NCBI GenBank assembly: GCA_947448025.1
Contig: CANFLV010000001.1
Coordinates: 1 to 64,000 of the forward strand
DNA: 64,000 bases
Source: Oxalobacteraceae bacterium
GTDB taxonomy: Bacteria; Pseudomonadota; Gammaproteobacteria; Burkholderiales; Burkholderiaceae_D
Reading direction: 5' to 3'
The notes under the pieces were generated by a model that was not told the origin of the DNA, ran no database searches, and saw only the letters and a program-made list of their open reading frames with translations. Shown here piece after piece: positions 34,846 to 43,400 of the stretch (position 1 is the first letter of the stretch; each line of letters starts with the position of its first letter). A program made the translations under genes and the position numbers.

Positions 34846-35471
34846 TGCTGAACCAACTCAAACAATTCCAGGAAACTGCTTCGCAAACGGCGGGCCCTTA
34901 TGTTCATATCGGTCTCGCACCGAAGCAAGCCGGCTTCGACATTTTTGAAAAAAACTTTACGAACGTATTGACCGGTCCCGCTACCAAAGGCGAGCGCATC
35001 CGCGTCGAGGGGCGCGTCATTGACGGCTCCGGCACGCTCATGCGCGATGTCCTGATTGAAATCTGGCAAGCCAATGCCGATGGCCGTTATAACCATCCGG
35101 GCGATCATCAGGACAAGGCGCTCGATACTGACTTCCGCGGCTGGGGCAGGGCATGTTCCGATTTCGAGTCGGGCGTCTATACATTCGAGACCATCAAGCC
35201 TGGCATCGTCGAAGGCCGCAATGGCCGGCCGATGGCGCCGCACATCAATTTCTGGATCGTCGCGCGCGGCATCAATCTGGGCCTCAATACGCGCATGTAT
35301 TTTTCTGACGAGGCCAGCGCGAATGCAGCAGACCCGGTGCTCAATCTGGTCGAATGGGAAGTGCGCCGCAAGACGCTGATCGCCGAACGTAGCGAGCAGG
35401 ATGGCGTGGTCGTATATCGCTTCGACATCCATGTGCAGGGCGCGGACGAAACCGTGTTCTTCGATATTTAA
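34845..35471 (+). CDS. pcaG: Protocatechuate 3,4-dioxygenase alpha subunit
   Basis: 208 residues, family length. It has the same dioxygenase fold as PcaH (VEGRVIDGSGTLMRDVLIEIWQANADGRY, MAPHINFWIVARGINLGLNTRMYF) but lacks the full set of iron ligands, as expected for the non-catalytic alpha chain that completes the active-site cavity. The one-base TAATG overlap with pcaH ensures balanced production. The other protocatechuate genes (pcaBCDIJF) are not in this window. Confidence 0.96.
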
Positions 35472-35481
35472 GCCTGTATCT

Positions 35482-35511
35482 GCGCGCGAATTTTCCCGGG
35501 AATTCGCGCGC
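35482..35511. terminator. GC-rich hairpin between convergent pcaG and GH16 genes
   Basis: GCGCGCGAATT (35482-35492) and AATTCGCGCGC (35501-35511), an 11-bp perfect stem with loop TTCCCGGG. There is no long U-tract, but its place between convergent genes suggests bidirectional termination. Confidence 0.6.
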
Positions 35512-35522
35512 GCGGACTTACT

Positions 35523-36281
35523 TTACCTGAAGCGCCAGGCACGCACATAGCGGATTTCGAAAGCGTTCGATTTGCCGGTCGGCGTGGATGCATCGGGCTG
35601 GCCGCTGGCGCTGCCAAACCATAGATCGAGAAAAATGCTCATCGGACTATCCAGCTGCAGCTTTGTCGTGAGCACCGATTTGCCGTCAAAGTAAAAGCTG
35701 ATCTTGTTTTCGTCCCATTGCACCGCGTAGTGATGGAAGCTGGCAGAGAGGTCGCTGCCGGCGATTTTTTTGAAGGCGGCCTGCATGTCCGCATCGCGCC
35801 ACACCGTCACCGCATAAGTGGTCGGATGCAGCTGGCTGTCGGACCAGCCGCTGGACTGGCCACCGCCCGGATAGGCTTCCATGATGTCGATCTCGGGGCG
35901 CGCGGCGCCCTCATGATTCAAGAGCCAGAAGCCCGGCCAGACGCCTTTTCCCTTTGGCAGTTTTGCCTCCATTTCGAAATAGCCATAGGTTTGCGAAAAA
36001 TGTCCGTCAGTCGTGATGGTGCGGTTAAAGAACCGCCCGTCGGCATCGCGTTGCGGCCAGATTTTCAGCGCGCCATCCTCTACCGCGTAGTTGATCGTCG
36101 GGTTCGGATCTTCGTACCAGATGGTGTCGTGCCAACGTTGCGCGGACAGGCCCTGGTCAAACTCTTCGGCAAAGGTGATGACGTAATCGCGGGCCCTTTG
36201 ACCGTAAGGCGCGGGCGGTGCGGCGCCTACCGGCAGTGGCGCGGCGAGCAGCAGGAGGACGGCGAGCAGCATGCTCAGCAT
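35523..36281 (-). CDS. Glycoside hydrolase family 16 enzyme, exported
   Basis: 252 residues with a signal peptide (MLSMLLAVLLLLAAPLPVGA). The GH16 jelly-roll contains the catalytic ExDxxE motif EIDIMEAY (nucleophile E130, D132, acid/base E135), with WPGFWLLNHEG before it and SFHHYAVQWDENKISFYFDG after. The family cuts beta-1,3/1,4-glucans, galactans or similar; which one is not clear. It is exported and probably periplasmic or secreted. It converges with pcaG. Confidence 0.92.
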   Translation of the reverse strand: MLSMLLAVLLLLAAPLPVGAAPPAPYGQRARDYVITFAEEFDQGLSAQRWHDTIWYEDPNPTINYAVEDGALKIWPQRDADGRFFNRTITTDGHFSQTYGYFEMEAKLPKGKGVWPGFWLLNHEGAARPEIDIMEAYPGGGQSSGWSDSQLHPTTYAVTVWRDADMQAAFKKIAGSDLSASFHHYAVQWDENKISFYFDGKSVLTTKLQLDSPMSIFLDLWFGSASGQPDASTPTGKSNAFEIRYVRAWRFR

Positions 36282-36648
36282 CTTTGATTTTCCATATGGA
36301 TTTGTTTATCTGCGAAAATTCCGGCACAATCTGCGCCACATTGTTAAAACTGCCTGATGGTGGCGGCAAGATATTCCCTAACATGACCATGGACAAAATG
36401 ATATTTCCCTGGATTCAGGCACATCTGCTTTATTGGTCGGTCATGCTGGTCGTGATGGCGGTCGATGATGCAGCAATACTGGCCATGATGTTTTGCTGAG
36501 GGTCACGCCGGCTCACACTATCAATATTGCAAGCGTTTGTAAGTGGCGTCAGCCCGTTGCGCCGTGCAGGCGTTCTGCAAGTCTGCGTAAGTTCACGCAT
36601 GGTCAAGATGGCCGGCTTGCATACGCTGACAAAAATTAAGGTACACCC
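36282..36648. other. Intergenic region with one doubtful small frame
   Basis: Between the divergent GH16 and FecR/DUF6600 genes. A plus-strand frame 36296-36499 encodes 67 residues, ending in a single hydrophobic segment (HLLYWSVMLVVMAVDDAAILAMMF). No ribosome site, family or codon signal supports it strongly. The rest should hold the two divergent promoters, which I cannot place with confidence. Confidence 0.3.
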
Positions 36649-38343
36649 ATGCGTAAATCCCTTCGGCTAGTGCTCGTCTCGCTCAGCCTCGCCATGGTGA
36701 GCGTGCTCGCGCTGGCCGATCCATCGAGTCGTGTAGGACGCCTCTCTGCTTTGGAAGGACAGGTCAGTTTTCGCAGTAACAGCCAGGCTGGCGCCGAAGC
36801 GGTGAGCCTGAACTGGCCGGTGACGACGCTGAACCAGATTTCGACGAGCCGCAATGGCCGCGCAGAGTTCCGGGTCGGCTCGTCCGTGGTGCAGATCAAT
36901 GGCGACTCTGAAATTGAAGTCGTCGCGCTCGACGATGATGAATTTCGCCTGCGGCTGAACTACGGTAGCGTTTATCTCAATATTAAAAATCCCGATGCCG
37001 TGCGCGACCTCAGCGTAGCCACGCCGCATGGCATCCTGCGCCTGAACCAGCCCTCGCGCCTGCGCCTCGATACCGAAGTCATGCCGGACATGACCGCCGT
37101 CGCCGTCATCACAGGTGCCGCACAATTTGACAGTGCCAGCGTGAACCTGAAAATCGCTGCCGGCAAGCGTATGGAAATCAATGACAGCAGTACGCGGCAG
37201 GTCACCGCGCGCTTCGATGCCTTCGATGACTGGAGCGCTGCGCGGGAACGCATGGCTGACAGCCGCTCGGAATCAGTGCGCTATGTTTCAGCTGAAACCA
37301 CGGGCTATGAAGAGCTGGACCGTTACGGTGACTGGCGCGTGGTCGATGAATTCGGTCCGGTCTGGACGCCGCGTAATGTGGCCTCCGACTGGGCGCCTTA
37401 CCGTGACGGCCGCTGGACCTGGATTGAGCCTTGGGGCTGGACCTGGGTCGACAATGCGCCCTGGGGTTATGCGCCGTCGCATTATGGCCGCTGGGTCTCG
37501 ATAGATATGCGCTGGTACTGGGTCCCGGGTCGCGTGGCTGCCCGGCCGGTCTGGGCGCCGGCCGTCGTTGGCTGGGTCGGCGGCACGAACTGGAGCATGT
37601 CGGTCGGTGGCCGCACTGGACCCGGCGTCGGCTGGTTCCCACTGGCGCCGCGTGAAGTCTATGTGCCGGCTTACCGGGTTTCGCCAGCTTATGTTGAGCG
37701 CATGAATCATGCTTATGGCGCACCCATGCAGCCGCCACAGCAATACCGCAATGCCCGGGTCGCGCTGACTGTCGTGCCGCAGGCGCAGTTCACCGCTCAC
37801 AGTAATCCGCCACAAGATAGCCGGAGCTGGTCACGTCCACAGGAGCGGCCGATGCCTGCGCCTGTGTTAGCGCCGCCGCCGCAAAGTCAAGCACAGACCT
37901 TGCAAAGTCAGCCCCAGGCGTTGCAGAGTCAGCCACAGAACCATGTCCAGGCGCCTGTGCCTTTGCAGATGCAGGTACAAGGCACGCCGCAGGCTTTGCC
38001 GCCTTCACGTACGCCGCCGGTAATGCAGCAGATCCCAGCGCAGCCGGCACAGCTGCAGGCAACGCCACTGCCAGCGCCACGCGTGCAGCCGCCGACGATG
38101 CAGCAGGCAGTTCCACAGCCCGTGCAGAGAGCCCCCGAGCCTGCGCATGAAACGCATGAGCGTGGCCGCACTCAACCGCCACAGCAGGCAATGCCGCAGC
38201 AACAGCCTCAGGCATTGCAGCCGCAGCCTGCCGCACCACAGCCGGGTACAGCGCAAGGCGGTTCGCGTGAGCACGAGCGCGCTGCAGGGCGCCAGGAACG
38301 GCGTCAGCCCGGCGAGCGCGAGCCGGGCTCTACCGGTCGTTGA
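36649..38343 (+). CDS. FecR/DUF6600-type exported protein with Gln/Pro-rich tail
   Basis: 564 residues. A signal peptide (MRKSLRLVLVSLSLAMVSVLALA) precedes a FecR-like beta domain (about 25-185, VGRLSALEGQVSF through ITGAAQFDSASVNLKIAAGKRM). A Trp-rich DUF6600 region follows (about 225-360): YGDWRVVDEFGPVWTP, WTWIEPWGWTWVDNAPWGYAPSHYGRW, VGWFPLAPREVYVPAY. The last 180 residues are Gln/Pro/Ala-rich and low complexity, including repeated LQSQPQ units, and end in charged EHERAAGRQERRQPGERE. It is probably periplasmic or surface-exposed; the function is unknown. There is no adjacent sigma factor of the FecI kind. Confidence 0.85.
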   Translation: MRKSLRLVLVSLSLAMVSVLALADPSSRVGRLSALEGQVSFRSNSQAGAEAVSLNWPVTTLNQISTSRNGRAEFRVGSSVVQINGDSEIEVVALDDDEFRLRLNYGSVYLNIKNPDAVRDLSVATPHGILRLNQPSRLRLDTEVMPDMTAVAVITGAAQFDSASVNLKIAAGKRMEINDSSTRQVTARFDAFDDWSAARERMADSRSESVRYVSAETTGYEELDRYGDWRVVDEFGPVWTPRNVASDWAPYRDGRWTWIEPWGWTWVDNAPWGYAPSHYGRWVSIDMRWYWVPGRVAARPVWAPAVVGWVGGTNWSMSVGGRTGPGVGWFPLAPREVYVPAYRVSPAYVERMNHAYGAPMQPPQQYRNARVALTVVPQAQFTAHSNPPQDSRSWSRPQERPMPAPVLAPPPQSQAQTLQSQPQALQSQPQNHVQAPVPLQMQVQGTPQALPPSRTPPVMQQIPAQPAQLQATPLPAPRVQPPTMQQAVPQPVQRAPEPAHETHERGRTQPPQQAMPQQQPQALQPQPAAPQPGTAQGGSREHERAAGRQERRQPGEREPGSTGR

Positions 38344-38388
38344 GCAACGTACAGCTATTTTTCCTGAGTATTTTCCTCGGAGTTCTCC

Positions 38389-39291
38389 ATGCAAAGTCCA
38401 AGAGTCCGCCTCAGTCCCGGCGGCCCCGAGTTTTCCCGCATCGTCGCCGGTGTCTGGCGTATGGCCGACTGGCAGATGTCGCTGGCCGGACGCGACAGTT
38501 ATATCCGCCATTGTCTCGAACTGGGCGTGACGACGTTCGACCATGCCGACATCTATGGCGAATATCAGGCCGAAGCCTTGTTTGGCGAAGCATTGGCGCA
38601 CGCGCCGGGCTTGCGCCAGCAGATGCAGCTGGTCAGCAAATGCGGCATCAAAATGATGTCGTCGCAGCGGCCGGATATCGGCGTGGCGCATTACGATACC
38701 GGTAGCGCGCACATCATCGCCTCGGCCGAGCAATCGCTACGTAACTTGCACACCGATCACCTCGATGTCTTACTGATCCACCGGCCTGATCCGCTCATGG
38801 ATTTCGATGACATCGCACATGCCTTCACGCGTTTGCAAAAGGCTGGCAAGGTACTGCATTTCGGCGTGTCGAATTTCACGGCGCATCAGTTCAGCTGCCT
38901 GCACCAGCGTTTTCCGCTGGTGACAAACCAGGTGGAATTTTCACCGAAATTTTTGCAGCCCATGTATGACCAGACCTTCGACCAGCTGCAATCCGACCGC
39001 ATCGCGCCGATGATCTGGTCGCCGCTCGCTGGCGGCAGTCTGGTGCGTGATACCCATGTGGATTTGCAGCGCGTGCAAGCTGCCATTGCCAAGGTCGCAG
39101 CCCAGCTCGACACCAGCGCGGCCAGTGTCATTCATGCATGGATCATGAAGCTGCCATGCCGGCCTGTGCCGATCACCGGTTCCAGTCGTATCGCGGCCAT
39201 CGCGGATGCGGTGCGCGCCTGTTCGCTGGAACTGTCACGCGAACAATGGTTTGCCATACTCGAAGCAGCGCACGGACATCCGCCGCCATGA
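38389..39291 (+). CDS. Aldo/keto reductase (YdhF-like)
   Basis: 300 residues, a TIM-barrel oxidoreductase. The catalytic tetrad region is visible: D and Y in TTFDHADIYGEYQAEALFGEAL, K in LVSKCGIK and H in VLLIHRPDPLMDF. The C-terminal NADPH-binding part has PITGSSRIAAIADAV. It reduces carbonyls with NADPH, substrate unknown. CTCGGAG precedes the ATG. It starts 45 bases after the DUF6600 gene. Confidence 0.9.
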   Translation: MQSPRVRLSPGGPEFSRIVAGVWRMADWQMSLAGRDSYIRHCLELGVTTFDHADIYGEYQAEALFGEALAHAPGLRQQMQLVSKCGIKMMSSQRPDIGVAHYDTGSAHIIASAEQSLRNLHTDHLDVLLIHRPDPLMDFDDIAHAFTRLQKAGKVLHFGVSNFTAHQFSCLHQRFPLVTNQVEFSPKFLQPMYDQTFDQLQSDRIAPMIWSPLAGGSLVRDTHVDLQRVQAAIAKVAAQLDTSAASVIHAWIMKLPCRPVPITGSSRIAAIADAVRACSLELSREQWFAILEAAHGHPPP

Positions 39292-39440
39292 TGTAAAGTC
39301 CTCCCGAAAAATAAGGGGCAGCTTCAATATTGTCAGCCCCTGTTTGATTTTCCTCAATGGCTGTTCGGACCAGCATGGCAAGCTCAGAGACAGTGCGCAG
39401 CGGGAGTTCATTTGCACGCGCCTGTGTTTTGGGAGAGTAC

Positions 39441-41102
39441 ATGTCCGAGTATGTTTATGCACCACAAGAGTACCTTGCAAAAGTCAGTACGCAAGGCCAG
39501 CAATTCATGCAGCACGAAAGCCAACAAGCGCAAAAAGACGGCGCCGCGCCATACCAGCATTACCTGCTGAACGCCTGCCAATTCTGGTTTGGCTGGTTCA
39601 ATGCCCTGATGGAAACAGCCCATCCAGACGCCGAGAATGACAAACGTTTCGCGGGCAGCGCCTGGCGTCGCGACCCGCGCTTCAATTCACTGCAGCACAG
39701 CTATCGATCGTATTCGCGCTTCATCCTGCGCGCGGTCGAGTCGGCGCCGGTAAGTGACACCGCGAAGGGGCAAATGCGCTTTGCCTTGCGCCAGGTCGTC
39801 GACGCTCTGAGTCCGGCGAATTTTCTGGCGACCAATCCTGAAGCCTTGCAGCTGGCGCTGGAGACGCGTGGCGAAAGCCTGAGCAAGGGTATCGAACTGT
39901 TTTTCCAGGATGCCGCCAAGGGCCGCATCACCATGAGCGATGAAAATGCCTTCGAAGTCGGCAAGAATATCGCCGCCTCGGAAGGCGCGGTCGTGTTTGA
40001 AAACGAACTCATACAGCTGATTCAATATCTGCCGCTGACTAAAAAAGTCGCGCAACGGCCGCTGCTGATGATCCCGCCCTGCATCAATAAATTTTATATT
40101 CTCGACCTGCAGCCAGAGAATTCACTGGTGCGCTATGCGGTCGAGCAGGGGCACACGGTCTTCATGCTTTCGTGGCGCAATATCACGCCCGAGCTCGGGC
40201 ATCTGAGCTGGGACGATTACCTGCAAAAAGGCGTGATGCAGGCCATCGAAGTTGCGCGCGACATCTGCGGCGTGGAGCAGATCAATGCGCTGGGATTTTG
40301 TATCGGTGGGGCCATGCTGAGTTCCGCCGTGGCCGCGATGCAGGCGCGCGGCCGCGACATCGTCGCCAGCATGACCTTGCTGACGACCATGCTCGATTAC
40401 AGCGATACCGGAGAGATCGGCCTGCTGGTCAACGAGCGCAGTGTACGCGCGCGTGAAAAGGCGATCGGCAACGGCGGCGTCATGCAGGGCAAGGAACTGG
40501 CACTGACTTTTTCTTCATTGCGCGCCAACGACTTGATCTGGCCGTATGTCGTCAATGGCTACCTGAAAGGCCAGCCACCGGAAGCCTTTGATCTGCTGTA
40601 CTGGAATGCTGACGCGACGAACCTGCCGGGGCCAATGTTTGCCTGGTATATGCGTAATACCTACCTCGAAAACAATCTGCGCAAACCCGGCAAGACCGTG
40701 CAATGCGGCGAACCGGTCGACCTGCGCAAGATCACCGTGCCGGCCTACCTCTATGCCTCACGCGACGATCATCTGGTGCCGTGGAAGACCTCGTTTGAAA
40801 GCACGCGCATCCTTGATTGCCCGACGACCTTTGTGCTCGGTGCGAGCGGTCACATTGCCGGCGTGATCAATGCGCCAGCCAAGGGCAAACGCAATTACTG
40901 GGTCAATGATGCCAGAGCGGCGACGCCGGAAGAGTGGCTGGCGCGCTCTCACAGTGAGAGCGGCAGCTGGTGGCCGCACTGGGTCAAATGGCTGAAAAAA
41001 ATGGCGCCGGTACAGGTGCCTGCCCGCGCTGAACTTGGTAATCGCATTTATCAGACGATCGAGCCGGCACCGGGTCGGTATGTCAAGGAGCGTACGCAAT
41101 GA
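39441..41102 (+). CDS. phaC: Poly(3-hydroxyalkanoate) synthase, class I (PhaC)
   Basis: 553 residues from the ATG at 39441, with GGGAGAG at a good distance; upstream in-frame starts lack a site. The PhaC N-terminal domain (VDALSPANFLATNPEALQ) precedes an alpha/beta hydrolase core with the lipase-box-like GFCIGGAM, in which C287 is the catalytic cysteine. The Asp (YASRDDHLVPW) and His (GASGHIAGVINAP) complete the triad. It polymerises hydroxyacyl-CoA to storage polyester in granules. phaA, phaB and phaR are not nearby. A very long hairpin follows. Confidence 0.96.
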   Translation: MSEYVYAPQEYLAKVSTQGQQFMQHESQQAQKDGAAPYQHYLLNACQFWFGWFNALMETAHPDAENDKRFAGSAWRRDPRFNSLQHSYRSYSRFILRAVESAPVSDTAKGQMRFALRQVVDALSPANFLATNPEALQLALETRGESLSKGIELFFQDAAKGRITMSDENAFEVGKNIAASEGAVVFENELIQLIQYLPLTKKVAQRPLLMIPPCINKFYILDLQPENSLVRYAVEQGHTVFMLSWRNITPELGHLSWDDYLQKGVMQAIEVARDICGVEQINALGFCIGGAMLSSAVAAMQARGRDIVASMTLLTTMLDYSDTGEIGLLVNERSVRAREKAIGNGGVMQGKELALTFSSLRANDLIWPYVVNGYLKGQPPEAFDLLYWNADATNLPGPMFAWYMRNTYLENNLRKPGKTVQCGEPVDLRKITVPAYLYASRDDHLVPWKTSFESTRILDCPTTFVLGASGHIAGVINAPAKGKRNYWVNDARAATPEEWLARSHSESGSWWPHWVKWLKKMAPVQVPARAELGNRIYQTIEPAPGRYVKERTQ

Positions 41103-41201
41103 GCGCAGTCGGCCCCTGATGCCTCTGACAGTCCAGCGTGGCTCAGCCAGCGACCCAGCCGGATGGGGTTTTGAATTGGTCGCGCCTCAATGCCGGCCCT
41201 A

Positions 41202-41271
41202 GAGACACGGGTATCGGGCGCCGCCAGGCTTAACAAGTCACCAGTCTGGCGGCGCCCGATAACCCTGTCTC
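41202..41271. terminator. 26-bp long inverted repeat after phaC
   Basis: Arms 41202-41227 and 41246-41271 pair over 26 positions with two mismatches; the inner 16 (TATCGGGCGCCGCCAG) are perfect. The loop is 18 bases. It lies between convergent phaC and DUF378 genes. It is much longer than an ordinary terminator and has no U-tract, so a palindromic repeat element is an alternative. Confidence 0.6.
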
Positions 41272-41339
41272 GATCAGATGCGGTCGCAAACTTTCCCGCA
41301 ATCTGCCGTCATTTTATTCAAGCAGCGTTTCCCAGCATA

Positions 41340-41624
41340 CTAACGCCGGCTCACCAGTTTGCTGCTGGTATAAATGGAGTACAGGGCCGAGATTCCAACG
41401 AGTGCATAGATGGCGCGCGATAGGCCGCTCATGGTGCCAAACAGGGCGCTCACCAGATCAACATTAAACAAGCCGATCAAGCCCCAGTTGATGCCGCCGA
41501 TGATCATCAGCGTCATGGCGATCCAGTCCAGCGTATGCAGATTGTTTGTGCTCAGGCCGAAGCGTCCGGTGCGGCGGTCCGGCAAATGCCGTCGTTCATT
41601 GGTGGGGGAACTCATGGTAGCCAT
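41340..41624 (-). CDS. DUF378 family small membrane protein
   Basis: 94 residues. The N-terminal 30 are polar; then LHTLDWIAMTLMIIGGINWGLIGLFNVDLVSALFG is the DUF378 signature with the first membrane segment, followed by a second (LSRAIYALVGISALYSIY). The role of these YuzA-like proteins is unknown. AAGGAG precedes the ATG by 6 bases. It converges with phaC across a long hairpin. Confidence 0.88.
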   Translation of the reverse strand: MATMSSPTNERRHLPDRRTGRFGLSTNNLHTLDWIAMTLMIIGGINWGLIGLFNVDLVSALFGTMSGLSRAIYALVGISALYSIYTSSKLVSRR

Positions 41625-41800
41625 GTCGTGCTCCTTGAAAAAAGTTCAGGAATATCCGGCGCGCAGCGCGGAACCATCGCGGTATGCCTGCTGCCTGGTG
41701 TTGCGCAGGTTCCGCCATATCGACTGTGACCTGCACAAAGCGCGGCTGTTCCCTTAATTTTCGCAGCTGGCTTTCTCACCACGTATCGACGCAGCAGAAT

Positions 41801-42235
41801 TTATGTCGGCTGGCATTGCGCAGCATATTTTTCAGCAGCGCGTTGCGCATTGCGTCGTGCTTTCGCGGCCGACCTTGGTGCGGCATGCCGCGCATCTTCT
41901 TCGCGCCATTTATGTTGTTGCGCGAGTGTGGCGCAAAGTCGCTGATGCGCAGCCGCTGTCTTAGCCAGCTGTAGCCGGGACTTTTGCGCCAGCAGCGCGT
42001 CGTGCTGTTCCTGCTTTTCGAATTTTTCGACAGCGCGCTTTTCCTCCTGCGCACGCTGGCTTGCTTGCTGCATGGCGTCTGCAGATGTCGTGGGCGGCAG
42101 CGGCATCAGCTTGCCCTGACCGTCGGGGCAGGCCTGGTCGCTATAGGTAATTTTGCCGTTCTGCACGCATTTGAAAACAGCCGCAGCAGGTGCGCTGAGG
42201 CAGAGGGCGATGATGAAACCGAGAATTTTTGTCAT
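41801..42235 (-). CDS. DUF4124 domain exported protein
   Basis: 144 residues from the ATG at 42235, where the signal peptide (MTKILGFIIALCLSAPAAA) starts. A short DUF4124 domain follows (VFKCVQNGKITYSDQACPDGQG, with two cysteines likely joined). The rest is a long, charged, Gln/Arg/Ala-rich coiled-coil-like region ending in YAAQCQPT. The family is common in Burkholderiales with no known function. A start at 42283 would put extra residues before the signal peptide and is less likely. Confidence 0.8.
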   Translation of the reverse strand: MTKILGFIIALCLSAPAAAVFKCVQNGKITYSDQACPDGQGKLMPLPPTTSADAMQQASQRAQEEKRAVEKFEKQEQHDALLAQKSRLQLAKTAAAHQRLCATLAQQHKWREEDARHAAPRSAAKARRNAQRAAEKYAAQCQPT

Positions 42236-42503
42236 ATGTCTTTTAAAAAAAGTTCGCGCTGTCGAGTCGCACAACGCGGTCATGCAGGCGGCTCAGCTGA
42301 CTGTGCGCTAACCATGCTCACGCTTCGGTTCAAAACCAACGTCATTGTAAATCTGATAATTATAAAATTGACATTTTAATTTGCGCGACCCTAGGGACGC
42401 GCTGATAAATTCTGGTTTTCAATGCCACCGCGCAATGTGACGGCGCCATCGAACAGAAGCTTTTTTGTTCAGCCAAAATTGGAGTGCCATTTATTCTAAA
42501 ATG

Positions 42504-42644
42504 GTTACCTGCCGTGCAGATCACGGTATGAACCAGGCCCGATGCGGCATCGACGCGGATATGCGCCTTCATGCCGAAGTGCCAGTCATTGCCCTTTTTC
42601 GACTGGTGCATCTCCGGGTATGTGTTCCCGGAATTGATCAGCAT
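42504..42644 (-). pseudogene. IS5-family transposase fragment
   Basis: The frame contains [21 protein letters not shown] followed by [17 protein letters not shown], which is the middle of an IS5-type DDE transposase (usually [23 protein letters not shown]). Sequence on both sides does not continue the family, and no terminal inverted repeats are visible. It is a remnant of one insertion sequence. Confidence 0.83.
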
Positions 42645-42712
42645 CTCCCTAGGCCCGCGTGGATATTTATGCCGTTGCTTGAGAGGGTGTAAAAAACGCC
42701 TATTTTTTTGCT

Positions 42713-43222
42713 TTAGCTGCTTTCGCTTTGCCTGGCTTTTTCTTCGTGCGTTACAAACCCGATAGGCCGTTTCGTTGGCGGCGTAGGGGGATTCATCAAT
42801 TCGCTGATTGTATTCATTAGTCCGGCAATTGCCTGGCCGTGTGAAGTAAGCTTGTGTCCGACGGCGTTGAGCATGCGCATCACCGCTTGGTTTGATGCCA
42901 GCAGATTTCGTAGCTGTACAAATGCGCGGACCACAAAGACAGAGACTTCCGTTGCGCGCGGCGAGTTCAAAATCGTGTCGGCCATGATCGCACCATGTTC
43001 CGCAATCGCGTATGGCAAATAACGACGTCCACCGCTCCCAAAGTTTGAGGTCGTAAATTGCGACCTCAAAGCAGCGAACTCATCAGCCGTAAGCTGGAAC
43101 ATGAAATCCTCCGGAAAGCGAGCCAAATTCCGTTTGACCTGTTCGTTAAATCGTTTGGTCGTCACATACCAACGCCTGCAAACTGAAGGTTGAAAGCACC
43201 ACAGTGGATGCGAATAACCCAA
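42713..43222 (-). pseudogene. ORF6N-domain protein, 5'-truncated
   Basis: From VTTKRFNEQVKRNLARFPED onwards (43165 to 42713) it matches the phage-related ORF6N DNA-binding domain: [55 protein letters not shown]. Intact members have an N-terminal part before this (RGVRVMLDSDLAELYGV-like), which is missing; the 19 codons upstream come from unrelated DNA. It is therefore probably not functional, though an open frame remains. Confidence 0.78.
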
Positions 43223-43362
43223 ATAACAATCACTACATTATTTCGAATGTCTGGTGGGCTAAAGGGTATGGCCAGATCCAGTCAGAGGATCTGGATGCGC
43301 AAGGCGTGCTGGCGCCAGGTAGCCGTGAGCAGCTTACTAAAATTATTACGGCAGCGAAGTAG
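43174..43362 (+). pseudogene. Orphan 3' gene fragment, family unknown
   Basis: An open stretch without a start codon ends at TAG 43360-43362. Its 60 or so residues look like real protein: KLKVESTTVDANNPNNNHY, then VWWAKGYGQIQSEDLD and PGSREQLTKIITAAK. I do not recognise the family. It begins where the ORF6N gene is cut, so both lost their 5' ends at the same junction. Confidence 0.5.
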
Positions 43363-43400
43363 GCGCAAGCGCGTCAATAGCGCAGGCCAACAGCCTTAAG

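Noticed and set aside
41202-41271. Complete MITE or insertion sequence
   Set aside because: No target-site duplication flanks the 70-bp palindrome and there is no internal sequence beyond an 18-base loop.
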